Assembly: GCA_951812305.1 (NCBI GenBank)
Contig: CATOSB010000002.1
Location: 1,302,001-1,366,000, forward strand
Origin: an uncultured Paracoccaceae bacterium
Lineage (GTDB): Bacteria > Pseudomonadota > Alphaproteobacteria > Rhodobacterales > Rhodobacteraceae
DNA: 64,000 bases
Reading direction: 5' to 3'
In this document: positions 1 through 9,068 of the stretch, piece after piece
How the letters are laid out: every line of letters starts with the position of its first letter
How positions within the stretch are numbered: the first letter of the stretch is position 1
Notes under the pieces: model-generated
Seen by the model: only the letters and a program-made list of their open reading frames with translations
The model's database searches: none
What the model was told of the DNA's origin: nothing
Translations under genes and position numbers: made by a program

Positions 1-221
1 GGTATACCGCACATCCCCGGCGCGTCACCGGCACTTATCGTTTTGTCAGCGGCACGCGCCCGCTCCAGCGCCAAATCGGGTGTCTTGTGAACGAAAGCGT
101 TCAGTGCATCCGCTCCGTCAATGGCAGTCAGGCAGGCCTCTGTCAGCTCAACGCTCGAATAGTCGCCCTTGCGCAGCCCATCGCGCGCCTCAGCAATGGT
201 CAGTTTGGTAAGATCTGCCAT
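1..221 (-). CDS. gatA: Asp/Glu-tRNA amidotransferase subunit A, N-terminal part (cut by window edge)
   Basis: Catalytic amidase subunit of the GatCAB complex, which converts misacylated Glu-tRNA(Gln) or Asp-tRNA(Asn) to the amidated form in the cytoplasm. Only about 73 N-terminal residues are visible, beginning MADLTKLTIAEARDGLRKGD. The start codon overlaps the gatC stop by one base (TGATG on the minus strand), which implies translational coupling in a gatCA operon. The amidase catalytic Ser-Ser-Lys region lies outside the window. The identification rests on the N-terminus and the partner gene. Confidence 0.9.
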   Translation of the reverse strand, partial: MADLTKLTIAEARDGLRKGDYSSVELTEACLTAIDGADALNAFVHKTPDLALERARAADKTISAGDAPGMCGI

Positions 222-508
222 CACTCAACCACCTTGGGCACCGCAAAGAACCCTTCGCGCGCGTCCGGCGCATTCTTCAGTATGCGATCCTGAATGTTAC
301 CATCAGTCACGACATCCTCGCGCCGCTTCAATCGCATCGGTGTAACAGATGTCATCGGTTTGACACCTTCTACATCCACCTCATTCAATTGCTCAATGAA
401 CCCAAGGATGTTGTTGAACTCCTCGGCCAATTGCGGCAACGCATCATCTTCTACCTTGATCCGCGCGAGTTTCGCGACATGGGCGGCGGTTTTCAGATCA
501 ATCGACAT
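221..508 (-). CDS. gatC: Asp/Glu-tRNA amidotransferase subunit C
   Basis: Small 95-aa structural subunit of GatCAB that holds GatA and GatB together. The protein starts MSIDLKTAAHVAKLARIKVE and contains the usual helix followed by FNNILGFIEQLNEVDVEGV and the conserved VTPMRLKRREDVVTDG region. Its length matches the family. It is first in a gatC-gatA operon on the minus strand, with a 1-nt overlap into gatA. The roughly 130 bp upstream separate it from a divergently transcribed hydrolase. Confidence 0.95.
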   Translation of the reverse strand: MSIDLKTAAHVAKLARIKVEDDALPQLAEEFNNILGFIEQLNEVDVEGVKPMTSVTPMRLKRREDVVTDGNIQDRILKNAPDAREGFFAVPKVVE

Positions 509-639
509 ATTCGATCCTCTCAGGCGATCAGCGGTGCTTTAGCGTCACCGCGCTAATGCTGCAAGCGTCGTGGACCGCGCATGGGATGACAGCGCCGATT
601 GACCTGCTATCCTGTCGGCAATTCTAGGGAGGTACTCGC

Positions 640-1332
640 ATGAAAATCATCTGGCTTGGCCACGGCTCATTCCGTTTCGAGATTGGCGATCAGGTTATCC
701 TGCTTGACCCCTGGTTGACCGGAAACCCGGTGCTGCCGGAAGATCAGCATGAGGCGGCAACCGCGGGTGCCACACATCTGTTGCTGACCCATGTGCATTT
801 TGACCATGTGGCCGACATGTTGCCGCTGGCGAAAAAGCACAACATCCCGGTGATCGGTCAGTACGACCTGTTGAAATACTGGGAGGAAAAAGAAGGCGTT
901 GCCGTCATCGGGTTCAACAAGGGCGGCACGGTCATGGCTGGAGATGTTGCGATTTCCATGGTTCCAGCCTCCCATTCTTCGACCTTCACGGCAGATGATG
1001 GCCCGCGCACCGGTGGCAGCGAGGTTGGCTATATGATCATGGCGGAAGGCCACACGATCTATGTCTCCGGCGACACCGCGATCATGGCCGACATGGAATG
1101 GATGGGCGAATACTTCAAACCCGACATCGGGATCTTAAGCGCGGGCGGACATTTCACGATGGACATGAAGCAAACCGCCTACGCCGCGAAGAAATACTTT
1201 GATTTCAAGACGGTAATCCCGTGCCATTACAAGACCTTTCCGATCCTCGAACAATCCGCCGATGATCTTTTCGCGGGTCTACCAGGTGTGGATGTGATCG
1301 AGCCGGAGGTGATGAAGGCGATCGAATTTTAA
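640..1332 (+). CDS. UPF0173-type metal-dependent hydrolase (metallo-beta-lactamase fold)
   Basis: A 230-aa protein of the YtkL/UPF0173 family of metal-dependent hydrolases; the natural substrate of the family is not established. The metal-binding signature THVHFDHVAD (HxHxDH) is at about residues 47-56. Further metal ligands are likely the His in PASHSS (about 107), the Asp in VSGDTA (about 146) and the His in IPCHYKTFP (about 196). A good ribosome binding site, AGGGAGG, lies 7-8 nt upstream of the ATG. It is a single cistron divergent from gatCA, and its downstream neighbour is now an IS. Confidence 0.88.
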   Translation: MKIIWLGHGSFRFEIGDQVILLDPWLTGNPVLPEDQHEAATAGATHLLLTHVHFDHVADMLPLAKKHNIPVIGQYDLLKYWEEKEGVAVIGFNKGGTVMAGDVAISMVPASHSSTFTADDGPRTGGSEVGYMIMAEGHTIYVSGDTAIMADMEWMGEYFKPDIGILSAGGHFTMDMKQTAYAAKKYFDFKTVIPCHYKTFPILEQSADDLFAGLPGVDVIEPEVMKAIEF

Positions 1333-1526
1333 TCGAATCGCTTTGCCAATCCAAACATTGGCGAAAGGCGCGCCCGGCTCACAACCCAAAAGAGAGTGAC
1401 CCGGCATTCCGACCAGAATAGGCGCAATTTCGGCGCTGCCCCGGGCAGATGATCTTTTTTAATGGACAGCAGAGCAAGCCATCCGCCATGCTCCAGCGAT
1501 CAGGAAAAGGCTTTTTTGGGGGTGCC
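1333..1526. other. Non-coding gap; ancestral leader of the Hint-domain gene
   Basis: No gene is visible. A 6-bp inverted repeat (1345-1350 with 1357-1362, GCCAAT/ATTGGC) lies just after the hydrolase stop and could end that transcript, although no T-run follows. The last nine bases, GGGGGTGCC at 1518-1526, are repeated at 7250-7258 directly before the Hint gene ATG. Before the IS4-like unit arrived, this gap was therefore the promoter and ribosome-binding leader of the gene at 7259. Confidence 0.6.
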
Positions 1527-2716
1527 CTTACCACCCTTCAATTTAGCCAGACATCCCAGAGCTTGGGGATTTTGGCATAACCTGCGAGGCATCGTCGGAT
1601 AGCACGAAGGCCTGTCTTGAAGAGAGAGCATAAGGACCTTCGGGCTTTTCGAATCCCCTTTTTTCGCCGCGTATTGCGACGTGGTGCTCTTCGTTTGCTC
1701 CGGTTGAAACAGCCCAGTACATGGCGATTGCCAGCACCAAAATGAGGCGGGCCAATCGATCCGGCTTTTTGATCTGGCTTTGAGTAATTTCAAAGCCCCG
1801 GGTTTTGAAGTCGGAGAACATGGCTTCAATTCCCCAACGCATTCCATAATCGAGCACCTTGTACTCGGACGGTGCTGCATTCATGGCAATAATCCAAGGC
1901 TCTTTGTGCCCCTCTTCGTGAAGCACTCCAATGTTGCTAAAGACGCCCGTTCCGTAAAGCTCAGCGTTTACAAGCCCTTCGGGCATCAGTTGGGCAATTT
2001 CGCGCGTCATCATCTCGCCACCCTGATGTTGCAGTGTGATATTTCCCTTCATGCGCAGCCGGTAGTCCCATCCAGCCTCCTGGCACCATGCGACCAATCG
2101 GGCGGTTCCATAAAACCGATCTCCCGCCAGCAACACACGCGCATCCGCCGGGAGCCATGGGCGGACTGCTTCCAAAAGCTCATGTTGCACGCGCCATCCA
2201 ATCGGCCCTTTGGTCTGGCGTACACGCCAGGCGACCGGGAGGGCCCGATCCCGCATCCGCACCGATAACATCAAAACCTCATGCCCTTCGTTGAGCTTGC
2301 TTTGATCAAGGGCCACCACAATCGTTTCTCCGGCCTCACACTGGCGGCGGAAAATTTCACCAACATAGGCCTGCATGATCTCATCAGTATCGATGTGAGG
2401 ATTGCCCAGAACCCGCGAAATGTATTGATAGCGGTGGTCCACAGAGCCGATATCGCGGGGCAGAGCAGCCGCATTTTCCATCAGATTGACGCTGCGCGTG
2501 TTCAAAATCACGCTTGCTATGATGCACAATCCCTCCCGGCGCGACTTGTGATACCCGAGCAAGCGGTCCTGAAAATCCGCCTCAACCTTCGAATAAAGCT
2601 CTGAAAAACAAACATTTCCCAACAAACCAGCCTCCAATATCAGCAGTGGAGACTCCTTGAATCACACAGATCAGACAAACGTCAAATCAGATCCGGAAAT
2701 TTTGAAGGGTGGTAAG
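1527..2716 (-). mobile_element. IS4-family-like insertion sequence, copy 1
   Basis: This 1190-bp element has perfect terminal inverted repeats, CTTACCACCCTTCAA at the left and its complement at the right. It holds one transposase gene on the minus strand. Its left flank matches the right flank of copy 2 and not its own right flank, so it is one arm of the composite unit. An IS66 copy has landed at its right edge. Confidence 0.92.
1543..2637 (-). CDS. IS4-family transposase, copy 1
   Basis: A 364-aa DDE transposase. The first catalytic Asp is in VVALDQSKL (about residue 110), the second in LLAGDRFYG (about 173). The IS4 signature Y-(2)-R-(3)-E-(6)-K is read exactly in YGMRWGIEAMFSDFK (about 268-282). 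The protein is the same in all three copies (also 6076-7170 and 13286-14380). The reading frame is intact, so this copy may be active. Confidence 0.93.
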   Translation of the reverse strand: MEAGLLGNVCFSELYSKVEADFQDRLLGYHKSRREGLCIIASVILNTRSVNLMENAAALPRDIGSVDHRYQYISRVLGNPHIDTDEIMQAYVGEIFRRQCEAGETIVVALDQSKLNEGHEVLMLSVRMRDRALPVAWRVRQTKGPIGWRVQHELLEAVRPWLPADARVLLAGDRFYGTARLVAWCQEAGWDYRLRMKGNITLQHQGGEMMTREIAQLMPEGLVNAELYGTGVFSNIGVLHEEGHKEPWIIAMNAAPSEYKVLDYGMRWGIEAMFSDFKTRGFEITQSQIKKPDRLARLILVLAIAMYWAVSTGANEEHHVAIRGEKRGFEKPEGPYALSSRQAFVLSDDASQVMPKSPSSGMSG

Positions 2717-2722
2717 GATTTC

Positions 2723-4322
2723 GTAACTCCCAAGCACCCTGTCCGATAGGGTTGCGGGGTTTTGTTCCGTCAGAGCCGTGCGATGATCTGAGGTGGTGAC
2801 AGGGTCAGGATTTCCAGGATGTTGAACCGGTGTTTTCTGGCCGTCGAGATGACGGACCTGATGTCGGCGAAGACCCGCGCGCCCTCGAGGGTGCGGAAGG
2901 TGCCCGAGATTTTCATGCGCAGCTTCATCATGCGCAGGTCCTGTTCGGCCTGATTGTTTGTGAATGGGACCGCGAAGTCGGCGATGAATCGCAAAACGTC
3001 ATCGCGGTAGTCACGCAGGCGGAGGAGCAGGTTGTGGCCTGGCCGCCTGGCTTTTCGGCCGCGGGTGCCGGGGCTTTTGGCCAGCGGGGGCTGGCGTTCG
3101 TGGAAGGCGAGCCCCTTGGCGAGGATCGCCATGTATCTGGTGACTATACCCTGGCGAACCAGTTCCGGGAGTTCGGTCTCGCCTTGATCCTGAGCCGCGC
3201 ATCTGAGCTGATTGGCGCTATGAAGCACTGCGCTCATCTCCGTCGCCCAAGGCTCTTTTTCGATCTCTTCGATGGCCTTGAGTTCGCGCAAGTGATGCGC
3301 CCCGCAGAGGGCGTGGGCGTCCACTCCGCTCATATGGGCGTAGTAGGGTTTCCAGTGATCATGAATGATCGTCCCGCCGGTCAGGAAGGTTGGAACAGCA
3401 CCGCGTTTGGCGCTGATGCGGTAATGGGTGAAGGCGGTATCGCAGATCGTGTGCAGCCAGTGCAGCTTGCCGGCAACACGAAGTCCGGTCTCGTCCAGAT
3501 GCCGAACGCCGCCTTCGGCAAGCCGGGCGAGAATGTGTTCAACCACGACACCCATCTTATTTGCCGCGCCGCGCGTCCAGTTGGTCACGCTGGCCGCGCA
3601 CAAGCTGGTGGCCCCAAACAGGTCGCGCATAAGCTGGCAGACCCGATCCTCGGGTATCAGCTGCTGAACATTGCAATAGACCGCCACTGCCCGCATGCGC
3701 GTGCCATATTGCACATGCGCGGCCACGCCATCGGGAAAGCCAGCCGTCGTCGTGGCTCGACAATGGTCGCAACAATAAACCGCCGCCTGATGCTCGGTGA
3801 CCTCCAGGCGTGGCGCAGGCAAGTCGAACACCTGACGCTTCTCGATCCCTTTCACCATCTCCGCCGTCAGGGCGCTCTGACAGGCGCTGCAATGCGTCGC
3901 CTCATGCCGTTCGACAAAGTCGGGTGTTGACGTCTGGCGCAGGGTGTCGCCCCGGTGGCCAACTTGGCCGCCACTTTTCTTTCCGGATTTGCCACGCAGG
4001 CTGCGCGGGGCTGGCTTCTTCAGGCCATCACTTGAAGGGGGCTTGCTGCTATTGCTGCTGTTCTTGGCCAACTGTCGGCGCAGGTCCGTGATCTCTTCCG
4101 CCATGCTCGCCAACGCAGCTTCAAGCTCAGCGATCCGACGCAGAGCCGTGGCGAGAAGTTGTTCAAGGGCGGCAACCTGATCCATCCCACCACTGATTCA
4201 GAGAAATCAACCCGGCGCCACAGAATTCAGACAAGAAAGAAAAAAACACGCGCAAAATGGCAAATTCGACTCACCATAAAACTGACAATAACACTCAAAC
4301 GTGGGGGGTGCTTGGGAGTTAC
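2723..4322 (-). mobile_element. IS66-family element (ISBst12-like, single ORF), copy 1
   Basis: A 1600-bp element with terminal inverted repeats beginning GTAACTCCCAAGCACCC. It is flanked by the 8-bp TSD AGGATTTC at 2715-2722 and 4323-4330, the size expected for IS66. The first two bases of the left TSD are the last two of IS4 copy 1, so IS66 inserted precisely across the IS4 edge after IS4 was already there. Only the tnpC-type gene is present, without tnpA or tnpB, as in the ISBst12 subgroup. Confidence 0.93.
2770..4185 (-). CDS. IS66-family transposase (TnpC type), copy 1
   Basis: A 471-aa protein. An N-terminal coiled coil (residues 1-45, repeated Leu/Ala heptads) is followed by the NSSNSSKPPSSDG segment typical of IS66 TnpC. 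A zinc-finger-like Cys block (CSACQSAL, then YCCDHCRA) spans about 100-165. The DDE core includes RHLDETGLRV (about 242) and the C-terminal NNQAEQDLRMMKLR carrying the catalytic Glu (about 425). The copies at 28055-29470 and 57574-58989 are nearly identical. Confidence 0.93.
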   Translation of the reverse strand: MDQVAALEQLLATALRRIAELEAALASMAEEITDLRRQLAKNSSNSSKPPSSDGLKKPAPRSLRGKSGKKSGGQVGHRGDTLRQTSTPDFVERHEATHCSACQSALTAEMVKGIEKRQVFDLPAPRLEVTEHQAAVYCCDHCRATTTAGFPDGVAAHVQYGTRMRAVAVYCNVQQLIPEDRVCQLMRDLFGATSLCAASVTNWTRGAANKMGVVVEHILARLAEGGVRHLDETGLRVAGKLHWLHTICDTAFTHYRISAKRGAVPTFLTGGTIIHDHWKPYYAHMSGVDAHALCGAHHLRELKAIEEIEKEPWATEMSAVLHSANQLRCAAQDQGETELPELVRQGIVTRYMAILAKGLAFHERQPPLAKSPGTRGRKARRPGHNLLLRLRDYRDDVLRFIADFAVPFTNNQAEQDLRMMKLRMKISGTFRTLEGARVFADIRSVISTARKHRFNILEILTLSPPQIIARL

Positions 4323-4399
4323 AGGATTTCGTACAACTTGAATGGATGTCAGTAATCTGACACTGTACTGACGTCATTTTGTGTGCGAGCGGGATACCT

Positions 4400-6059
4400 A
4401 TGAACGAGCCCAACAAACCCCGGTTCACGCCGGTGATACTACCTGCCGATCTTGACGTAAAACGTGGGACAGGGCAGGCGTTTCAGGGCAGCATACCAAC
4501 CGATCAGCAGTTCCGCGAGCCACGGGGAGAGGCGGACGACGAGATCGATCTCTTACAGCTTTTCGGTGTTCTCTGGCGCGGTAAATGGATCATCATGTTA
4601 TGCTCACTCCTGGCCATGACGTTGGGCGGGTATTATGCATTTGAAGTTGCGGTGCCGAAGTATTCCGCGACGGCACGGCTTGCATTGCAGGCCAGGGACC
4701 AGCAGGTGGTCGACCTCGAAAGCGTGATGTCCGGTGTGTCCACGGAGCAGGCGGCAATTAATACAGAGCTTGAAGTCATCCGATCGCGGGGTTTGCTTGA
4801 GCGCCTGGCGACTGAATTAAACCTTGTCGAGGATCCAGAGTTTAATACGTCCTTACGGACTTCGTCGCCGTATTCGCTAGGTGAGGTCGTCAAGCGCTTC
4901 GCTGCGTGGCTCTCGATCACTTTACCAGAGGATCCGCCGCCGAGTGGGGAAGAAATTCAGAACAATGTCGTTGATAATCTACGCGAAGCGCTTGGTGTCA
5001 GCTCGCAACGCAACACTTATCTATTTGATATTCGCGCAACAACAGAAAGCCCGGCAAGGTCCGCCGAGATCGCCAACAAGCTTGCAGCGATTTATCTTGA
5101 CGATCAGATCCGCATCAAGTTCGAAGCCACCGAATATGCGATCAATTGGTTGTCCAAGCGGGTCACCGATCTGGAAGTAGACCTCAAGAAAGAAGAGGAC
5201 GCGATCAAGGATCTCCGGGCAGATACTGAACTTGTTAGCTTGGAGGCGCTGGAGGCACTGAATTTACGCTCCAAGGATGTCCGCGAGCGTTTGGCAATTG
5301 CTCAAGCCAACGTTGTAACGTCCCAAATGCGCGCAGAACGCATGGCTGCCCTGGCAACCACCAGGGATGTTGATGCCATTCTTGCTGAGGTGGAGGATTC
5401 GGTTCTCATCGGCCTTGCCAACGAGACAAAGGCTGGCGACCTCAATGCGAATATCAGGTTTTTTGCGCGATTCGATGAATTGGTTGAGCGTGAGGCATCA
5501 AATACCAACCGGATGGTTTTGCAGCGCAACGCATTGCAGGCGTCAAATGTTGTGCTTTTGGAGAATCTTGACGCCCAGAATGCGGACCTATCTCAACTAA
5601 ACCAGTTGGTGCGAGAGGCAGACGCGACGCGAGTACTTTATGAGACTTTTTTGACAAGGTTAAAGGAAACTTCGGTGCAAATTGGCCTGCAGCAAGCCGA
5701 CAGCCGCATATTGTCGCGTGCCTGCCATCCCCGGCAAGCTCGTCGAGCCGCGAAAGAGCCTGATCCTGGCGCTCTCACTGGTCCTCGGCGGCATGTTAGG
5801 AATCGGTATCGTTTTGCTCCGTCAATATTTGCACGATGGAATCAGAACGGCCGAAGAGCTGGAACTGCTTACTGGGCAAACGATTATTGGGCAAATTCCG
5901 AAAATGCCCATCCGTCGGCGCAATTCGCTGGTTAACTATCTCAAAGACAAACCTACGTCAGCCGGGGCCGAGGCAATACGAAACCTCCGGACGTCTGTTC
6001 TTCTCTCAAATATCGATAATCCGCCCAAAATAATCATGTCAACTTCCTCAATTCCGGGT
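4400..6059 (+). pseudogene. Exopolysaccharide chain-length/tyrosine-kinase (Wzz/Wzc, ExoP-like) gene, frameshifted and truncated by IS4
   Basis: The intact relative is an inner-membrane protein controlling polysaccharide polymerisation and export, with two membrane helices around a periplasmic coiled coil and a C-terminal cytoplasmic BY-kinase. Visible here are the Wzz N-terminal helix region (LLQLFGVLWRGKWIIMLCSL), a long coiled coil, the second helix (LILALSLVLGGMLGIGIVLL) and the start of the kinase domain (AEAIRNLRTSVLLSNIDNPP). The frame changes near 5705, just after ADSRILSR. IS4 copy 2 cuts the gene at 6060, right before the expected Walker A. It is cargo of the composite unit, so its 3' half may exist elsewhere in the genome. 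The start at 4400 is the first ATG matching the family. Confidence 0.8.
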
Positions 6060-7249
6060 CTTACCACCCTTCAATTTAGCCAGACATCCCAGAGCTTGGG
6101 GATTTTGGCATAACCTGCGAGGCATCGTCGGATAGCACGAAGGCCTGTCTTGAAGAGAGAGCATAAGGACCTTCGGGCTTTTCGAATCCCCTTTTTTCGC
6201 CGCGTATTGCGACGTGGTGCTCTTCGTTTGCTCCGGTTGAAACAGCCCAGTACATGGCGATTGCCAGCACCAAAATGAGGCGGGCCAATCGATCCGGCTT
6301 TTTGATCTGGCTTTGAGTAATTTCAAAGCCCCGGGTTTTGAAGTCGGAGAACATGGCTTCAATTCCCCAACGCATTCCATAATCGAGCACCTTGTACTCG
6401 GACGGTGCTGCATTCATGGCAATAATCCAAGGCTCTTTGTGCCCCTCTTCGTGAAGCACTCCAATGTTGCTAAAGACGCCCGTTCCGTAAAGCTCAGCGT
6501 TTACAAGCCCTTCGGGCATCAGTTGGGCAATTTCGCGCGTCATCATCTCGCCACCCTGATGTTGCAGTGTGATATTTCCCTTCATGCGCAGCCGGTAGTC
6601 CCATCCAGCCTCCTGGCACCATGCGACCAATCGGGCGGTTCCATAAAACCGATCTCCCGCCAGCAACACACGCGCATCCGCCGGGAGCCATGGGCGGACT
6701 GCTTCCAAAAGCTCATGTTGCACGCGCCATCCAATCGGCCCTTTGGTCTGGCGTACACGCCAGGCGACCGGGAGGGCCCGATCCCGCATCCGCACCGATA
6801 ACATCAAAACCTCATGCCCTTCGTTGAGCTTGCTTTGATCAAGGGCCACCACAATCGTTTCTCCGGCCTCACACTGGCGGCGGAAAATTTCACCAACATA
6901 GGCCTGCATGATCTCATCAGTATCGATGTGAGGATTGCCCAGAACCCGCGAAATGTATTGATAGCGGTGGTCCACAGAGCCGATATCGCGGGGCAGAGCA
7001 GCCGCATTTTCCATCAGATTGACGCTGCGCGTGTTCAAAATCACGCTTGCTATGATGCACAATCCCTCCCGGCGCGACTTGTGATACCCGAGCAAGCGGT
7101 CCTGAAAATCCGCCTCAACCTTCGAATAAAGCTCTGAAAAACAAACATTTCCCAACAAACCAGCCTCCAATATCAGCAGTGGAGACTCCTTGAATCACAC
7201 AGATCAGACAAACGTCAAATCAGATCCGGAAATTTTGAAGGGTGGTAAG
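6060..7249 (-). mobile_element. IS4-family-like insertion sequence, copy 2
   Basis: A 1190-bp copy with the same ends as copy 1 and in the same orientation. Its right flank, GGGGGTGCC at 7250-7258, matches the left flank of copy 1. Its left side interrupts the exopolysaccharide gene. It forms the right arm of the composite unit. Confidence 0.92.
6076..7170 (-). CDS. IS4-family transposase, copy 2
   Basis: A 364-aa transposase with the same protein sequence as the copy at 1543-2637, including both catalytic Asp motifs and the YREK signature. The reading frame is intact. Confidence 0.92.
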   Translation of the reverse strand: MEAGLLGNVCFSELYSKVEADFQDRLLGYHKSRREGLCIIASVILNTRSVNLMENAAALPRDIGSVDHRYQYISRVLGNPHIDTDEIMQAYVGEIFRRQCEAGETIVVALDQSKLNEGHEVLMLSVRMRDRALPVAWRVRQTKGPIGWRVQHELLEAVRPWLPADARVLLAGDRFYGTARLVAWCQEAGWDYRLRMKGNITLQHQGGEMMTREIAQLMPEGLVNAELYGTGVFSNIGVLHEEGHKEPWIIAMNAAPSEYKVLDYGMRWGIEAMFSDFKTRGFEITQSQIKKPDRLARLILVLAIAMYWAVSTGANEEHHVAIRGEKRGFEKPEGPYALSSRQAFVLSDDASQVMPKSPSSGMSG

Positions 7250-7831
7250 GGGGGTGCCATGTCTGACTTCAGCTACTCGTCTTACGCGAGTTTTATTTTT
7301 CAAGTCGGCCCATCGGGAGTCGGATTCTATCTTCAATCCCACACATTCACGCCGGGAACGCTTACGGACGGTGACAATGACGACCAGTTCGAGTCAGGCG
7401 ACACGATTTCTGCGCCGGTGACAGGAACATATGGTGGAACCTATGTCGATGCGATGATCTCTTACCCCGGCTTCGCGAACGGAAGTGGTCTTGGCGCGGA
7501 TGGCTATATCTTCTTTGACAATCCGGTCACGGCCCCGGCATTTTTTCCCGGTTTCAACTTCGGGAACTATTCGTTCTGCTTTATTGCTGGCACCGAAATC
7601 GCGACACCGGGTGATGCAATCAAGGTCGAAAATCTTGAAATTGGTGACGAGATCAAGACAGCTGACGGCCAAATCATCCCGGTCAAGTGGATCGGCACTC
7701 AAACGATTATCCCGGCGTTTGCCGACAAAGCCGCCCAACCGGTTCTGGTTTCCACGGGTTCTTTGGGTGCCGGCACGCCCAACCAAGACCTGATCGTCAC
7801 TGCTGACCATGGATTGCTTATCGATGATCTA

Positions 7832-9068
7832 GTCCCTCGCTTCGCATGATTTGACGTTGTGATATTTTTCTGAATCACTCTGCTATAGATTTTGGGAGGG
7901 TATTGAGATGTCAAAATGTGGTCGTGCTGTGAAGTATGTTGTTCGACTGAATGCTGGTGAGCGGTTGCAGCTTGAGGATATGATCCGCACGGGTCGGCAG
8001 GCGGCGTATCGACTGCTCAAGGCGCGGATATTGCTCAAGGCAGATGTATCTTCAGACAGTGGCGGCTGGGATGACGAGCGGATTGCAGAAGCTTTGGAGA
8101 CCAGTGTTTCCACAGTATTCCGTACCCGCCGCCAGGTTGTGGAAGAAGGCCTTGAGGCGGCTCTGGGTCGCAAAAAGCAGAAGACCCCGTCCACGCCAGC
8201 AATCTTTGATGGAACCGCTGAGGCGAAGCTCATTGCGTTGGCCTGTTCGGAACCACCGGAGGGTCACGCGCGCTGGTCTTTGCGTCTTCTGGAAACGCGC
8301 GTGGTCGAATTGGGCATCGTTGAAGCAGCCAGCGACAGCACGATCCATCGGGTGCTCAAAAAAACGCGCTCAAACCGCACAAGAGCCGCTATTGGGTGAT
8401 CCCTCCGAAAGCCAATGCAGGTTTTGTTGCTGCGATGGAAGATGTGCTGGAAGTCTACACGCGCCCCTATGATCCGGCCCGCCCGCTGGTTTGCCTTGAC
8501 GAGACCAGCAAGCAGCTGACCTTTGAGACCCGTACGCCGATCCCAATCCGGCCGGGGCGCGAAGCCCGTTTCGACTATGAATACGAGCGCGCGGGTGTGG
8601 CCAGCCTGTTCATGTTGTTTGCCCCGCTTGAAGGCTGGCGCCATGTTGCCGTTCGAGACCGCCGAACCGCCATCGATTTTGCCCACATTCTCAAGGACCT
8701 CGCCGACACCCACTTCCCCAAGGCTGACCGGATTACACTGGTTCAGGACAATCTCAACACCCACAACCCGGCGTCGTTATACAAGGCCTTTCCACCTGAT
8801 GAAGCCCGTCGCATTGTCGAACGGTTTGAGTGGCACTTCACGCCCAAACACGGCTCCTGGCTCAACATCGCAGAATGTGAACTCAGCACACTTGCGCGTC
8901 AATGTCTCGACCGCCGCATTCCTGATCGCAACACCTTGGCCAATGAAGCAAAGGCATGGGAAACCGAGCGAAACACCGCATCCGCAAAGGTGACATGGCG
9001 ATTCTCAACTAAAGACGCACGCATCAAACTTGCTCACCTTTACCCGCAAATCGGATGAATCAAGGGAC
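7832..9068 (+). mobile_element. IS630-family element, type a
   Basis: The element is flanked by TA at 7830-7831 and 9069-9070, the invariant IS630 target duplication. The ends are imperfect inverted repeats (GTCCCT at the left, AGGGAC at the right). Excision with one TA restores GAT-GAT-CTA-GTT-ATC in the Hint gene, which confirms the boundaries. It contains one transposase split over two frames. Confidence 0.93.
7908..9058 (+). CDS. IS630-family transposase, two frames joined by a probable -1 frameshift
   Basis: The first frame (7908-8399) encodes a helix-turn-helix DNA-binding part. The second (8396-9058) encodes the catalytic part, with LVCLDETSKQL, LVQDNLNTHN and the HGSWLNIAECE motif that supplies the DDE triad. 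The frames meet at seven A residues (8358-8364, read AAA AAA ACG). A -1 slip there gives VLKKNALKPHKSRYWVIPP, a continuous IS630 sequence. A Shine-Dalgarno-like GGGAGG precedes the first ATG. Programmed frameshifting is known in IS630/mariner-type IS; the alternative is a disabling mutation. Confidence 0.85.

Larger units (their letters stand above)
1527..7249. mobile_element. Composite-transposon-like unit: two direct IS4-like copies around IS66 and an exopolysaccharide gene fragment
   Basis: Two 1190-bp IS4-like elements lie in the same orientation at 1527-2716 and 6060-7249. The outer flanks carry the same 9-bp direct repeat, GGGGGTGCC, at 1518-1526 and 7250-7258. The inner flanks (GATTTCGTA after the first copy, ATTCCGGGT before the second) do not match. 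This is the signature of a unit that moved as IS-cargo-IS, or of a circular segment with one IS that recombined into a resident IS. The cargo is an IS66 copy plus a truncated chain-length/tyrosine-kinase gene. It separates the Hint gene from its original promoter. Confidence 0.8.

Noticed and set aside
599-627. Sigma-70 promoter before the UPF0173 hydrolase (TTGACC, 17 bp, TTCTAG)
   Set aside because: The -10 match is poor and would place the start almost on the ribosome binding site.
1780-2268. Plus-strand 162-codon frame opposite the IS4-like transposase
   Set aside because: Antisense shadow inside the IS, repeated in each copy; no domain.
2830-3930. Long open frame (366 codons) on the plus strand opposite the IS66 transposase, also at 28310-29410 and 57634-58734
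   Set aside because: It is antisense to a clear TnpC gene, has no family resemblance and repeats only because the IS repeats. It is a GC-rich shadow frame.
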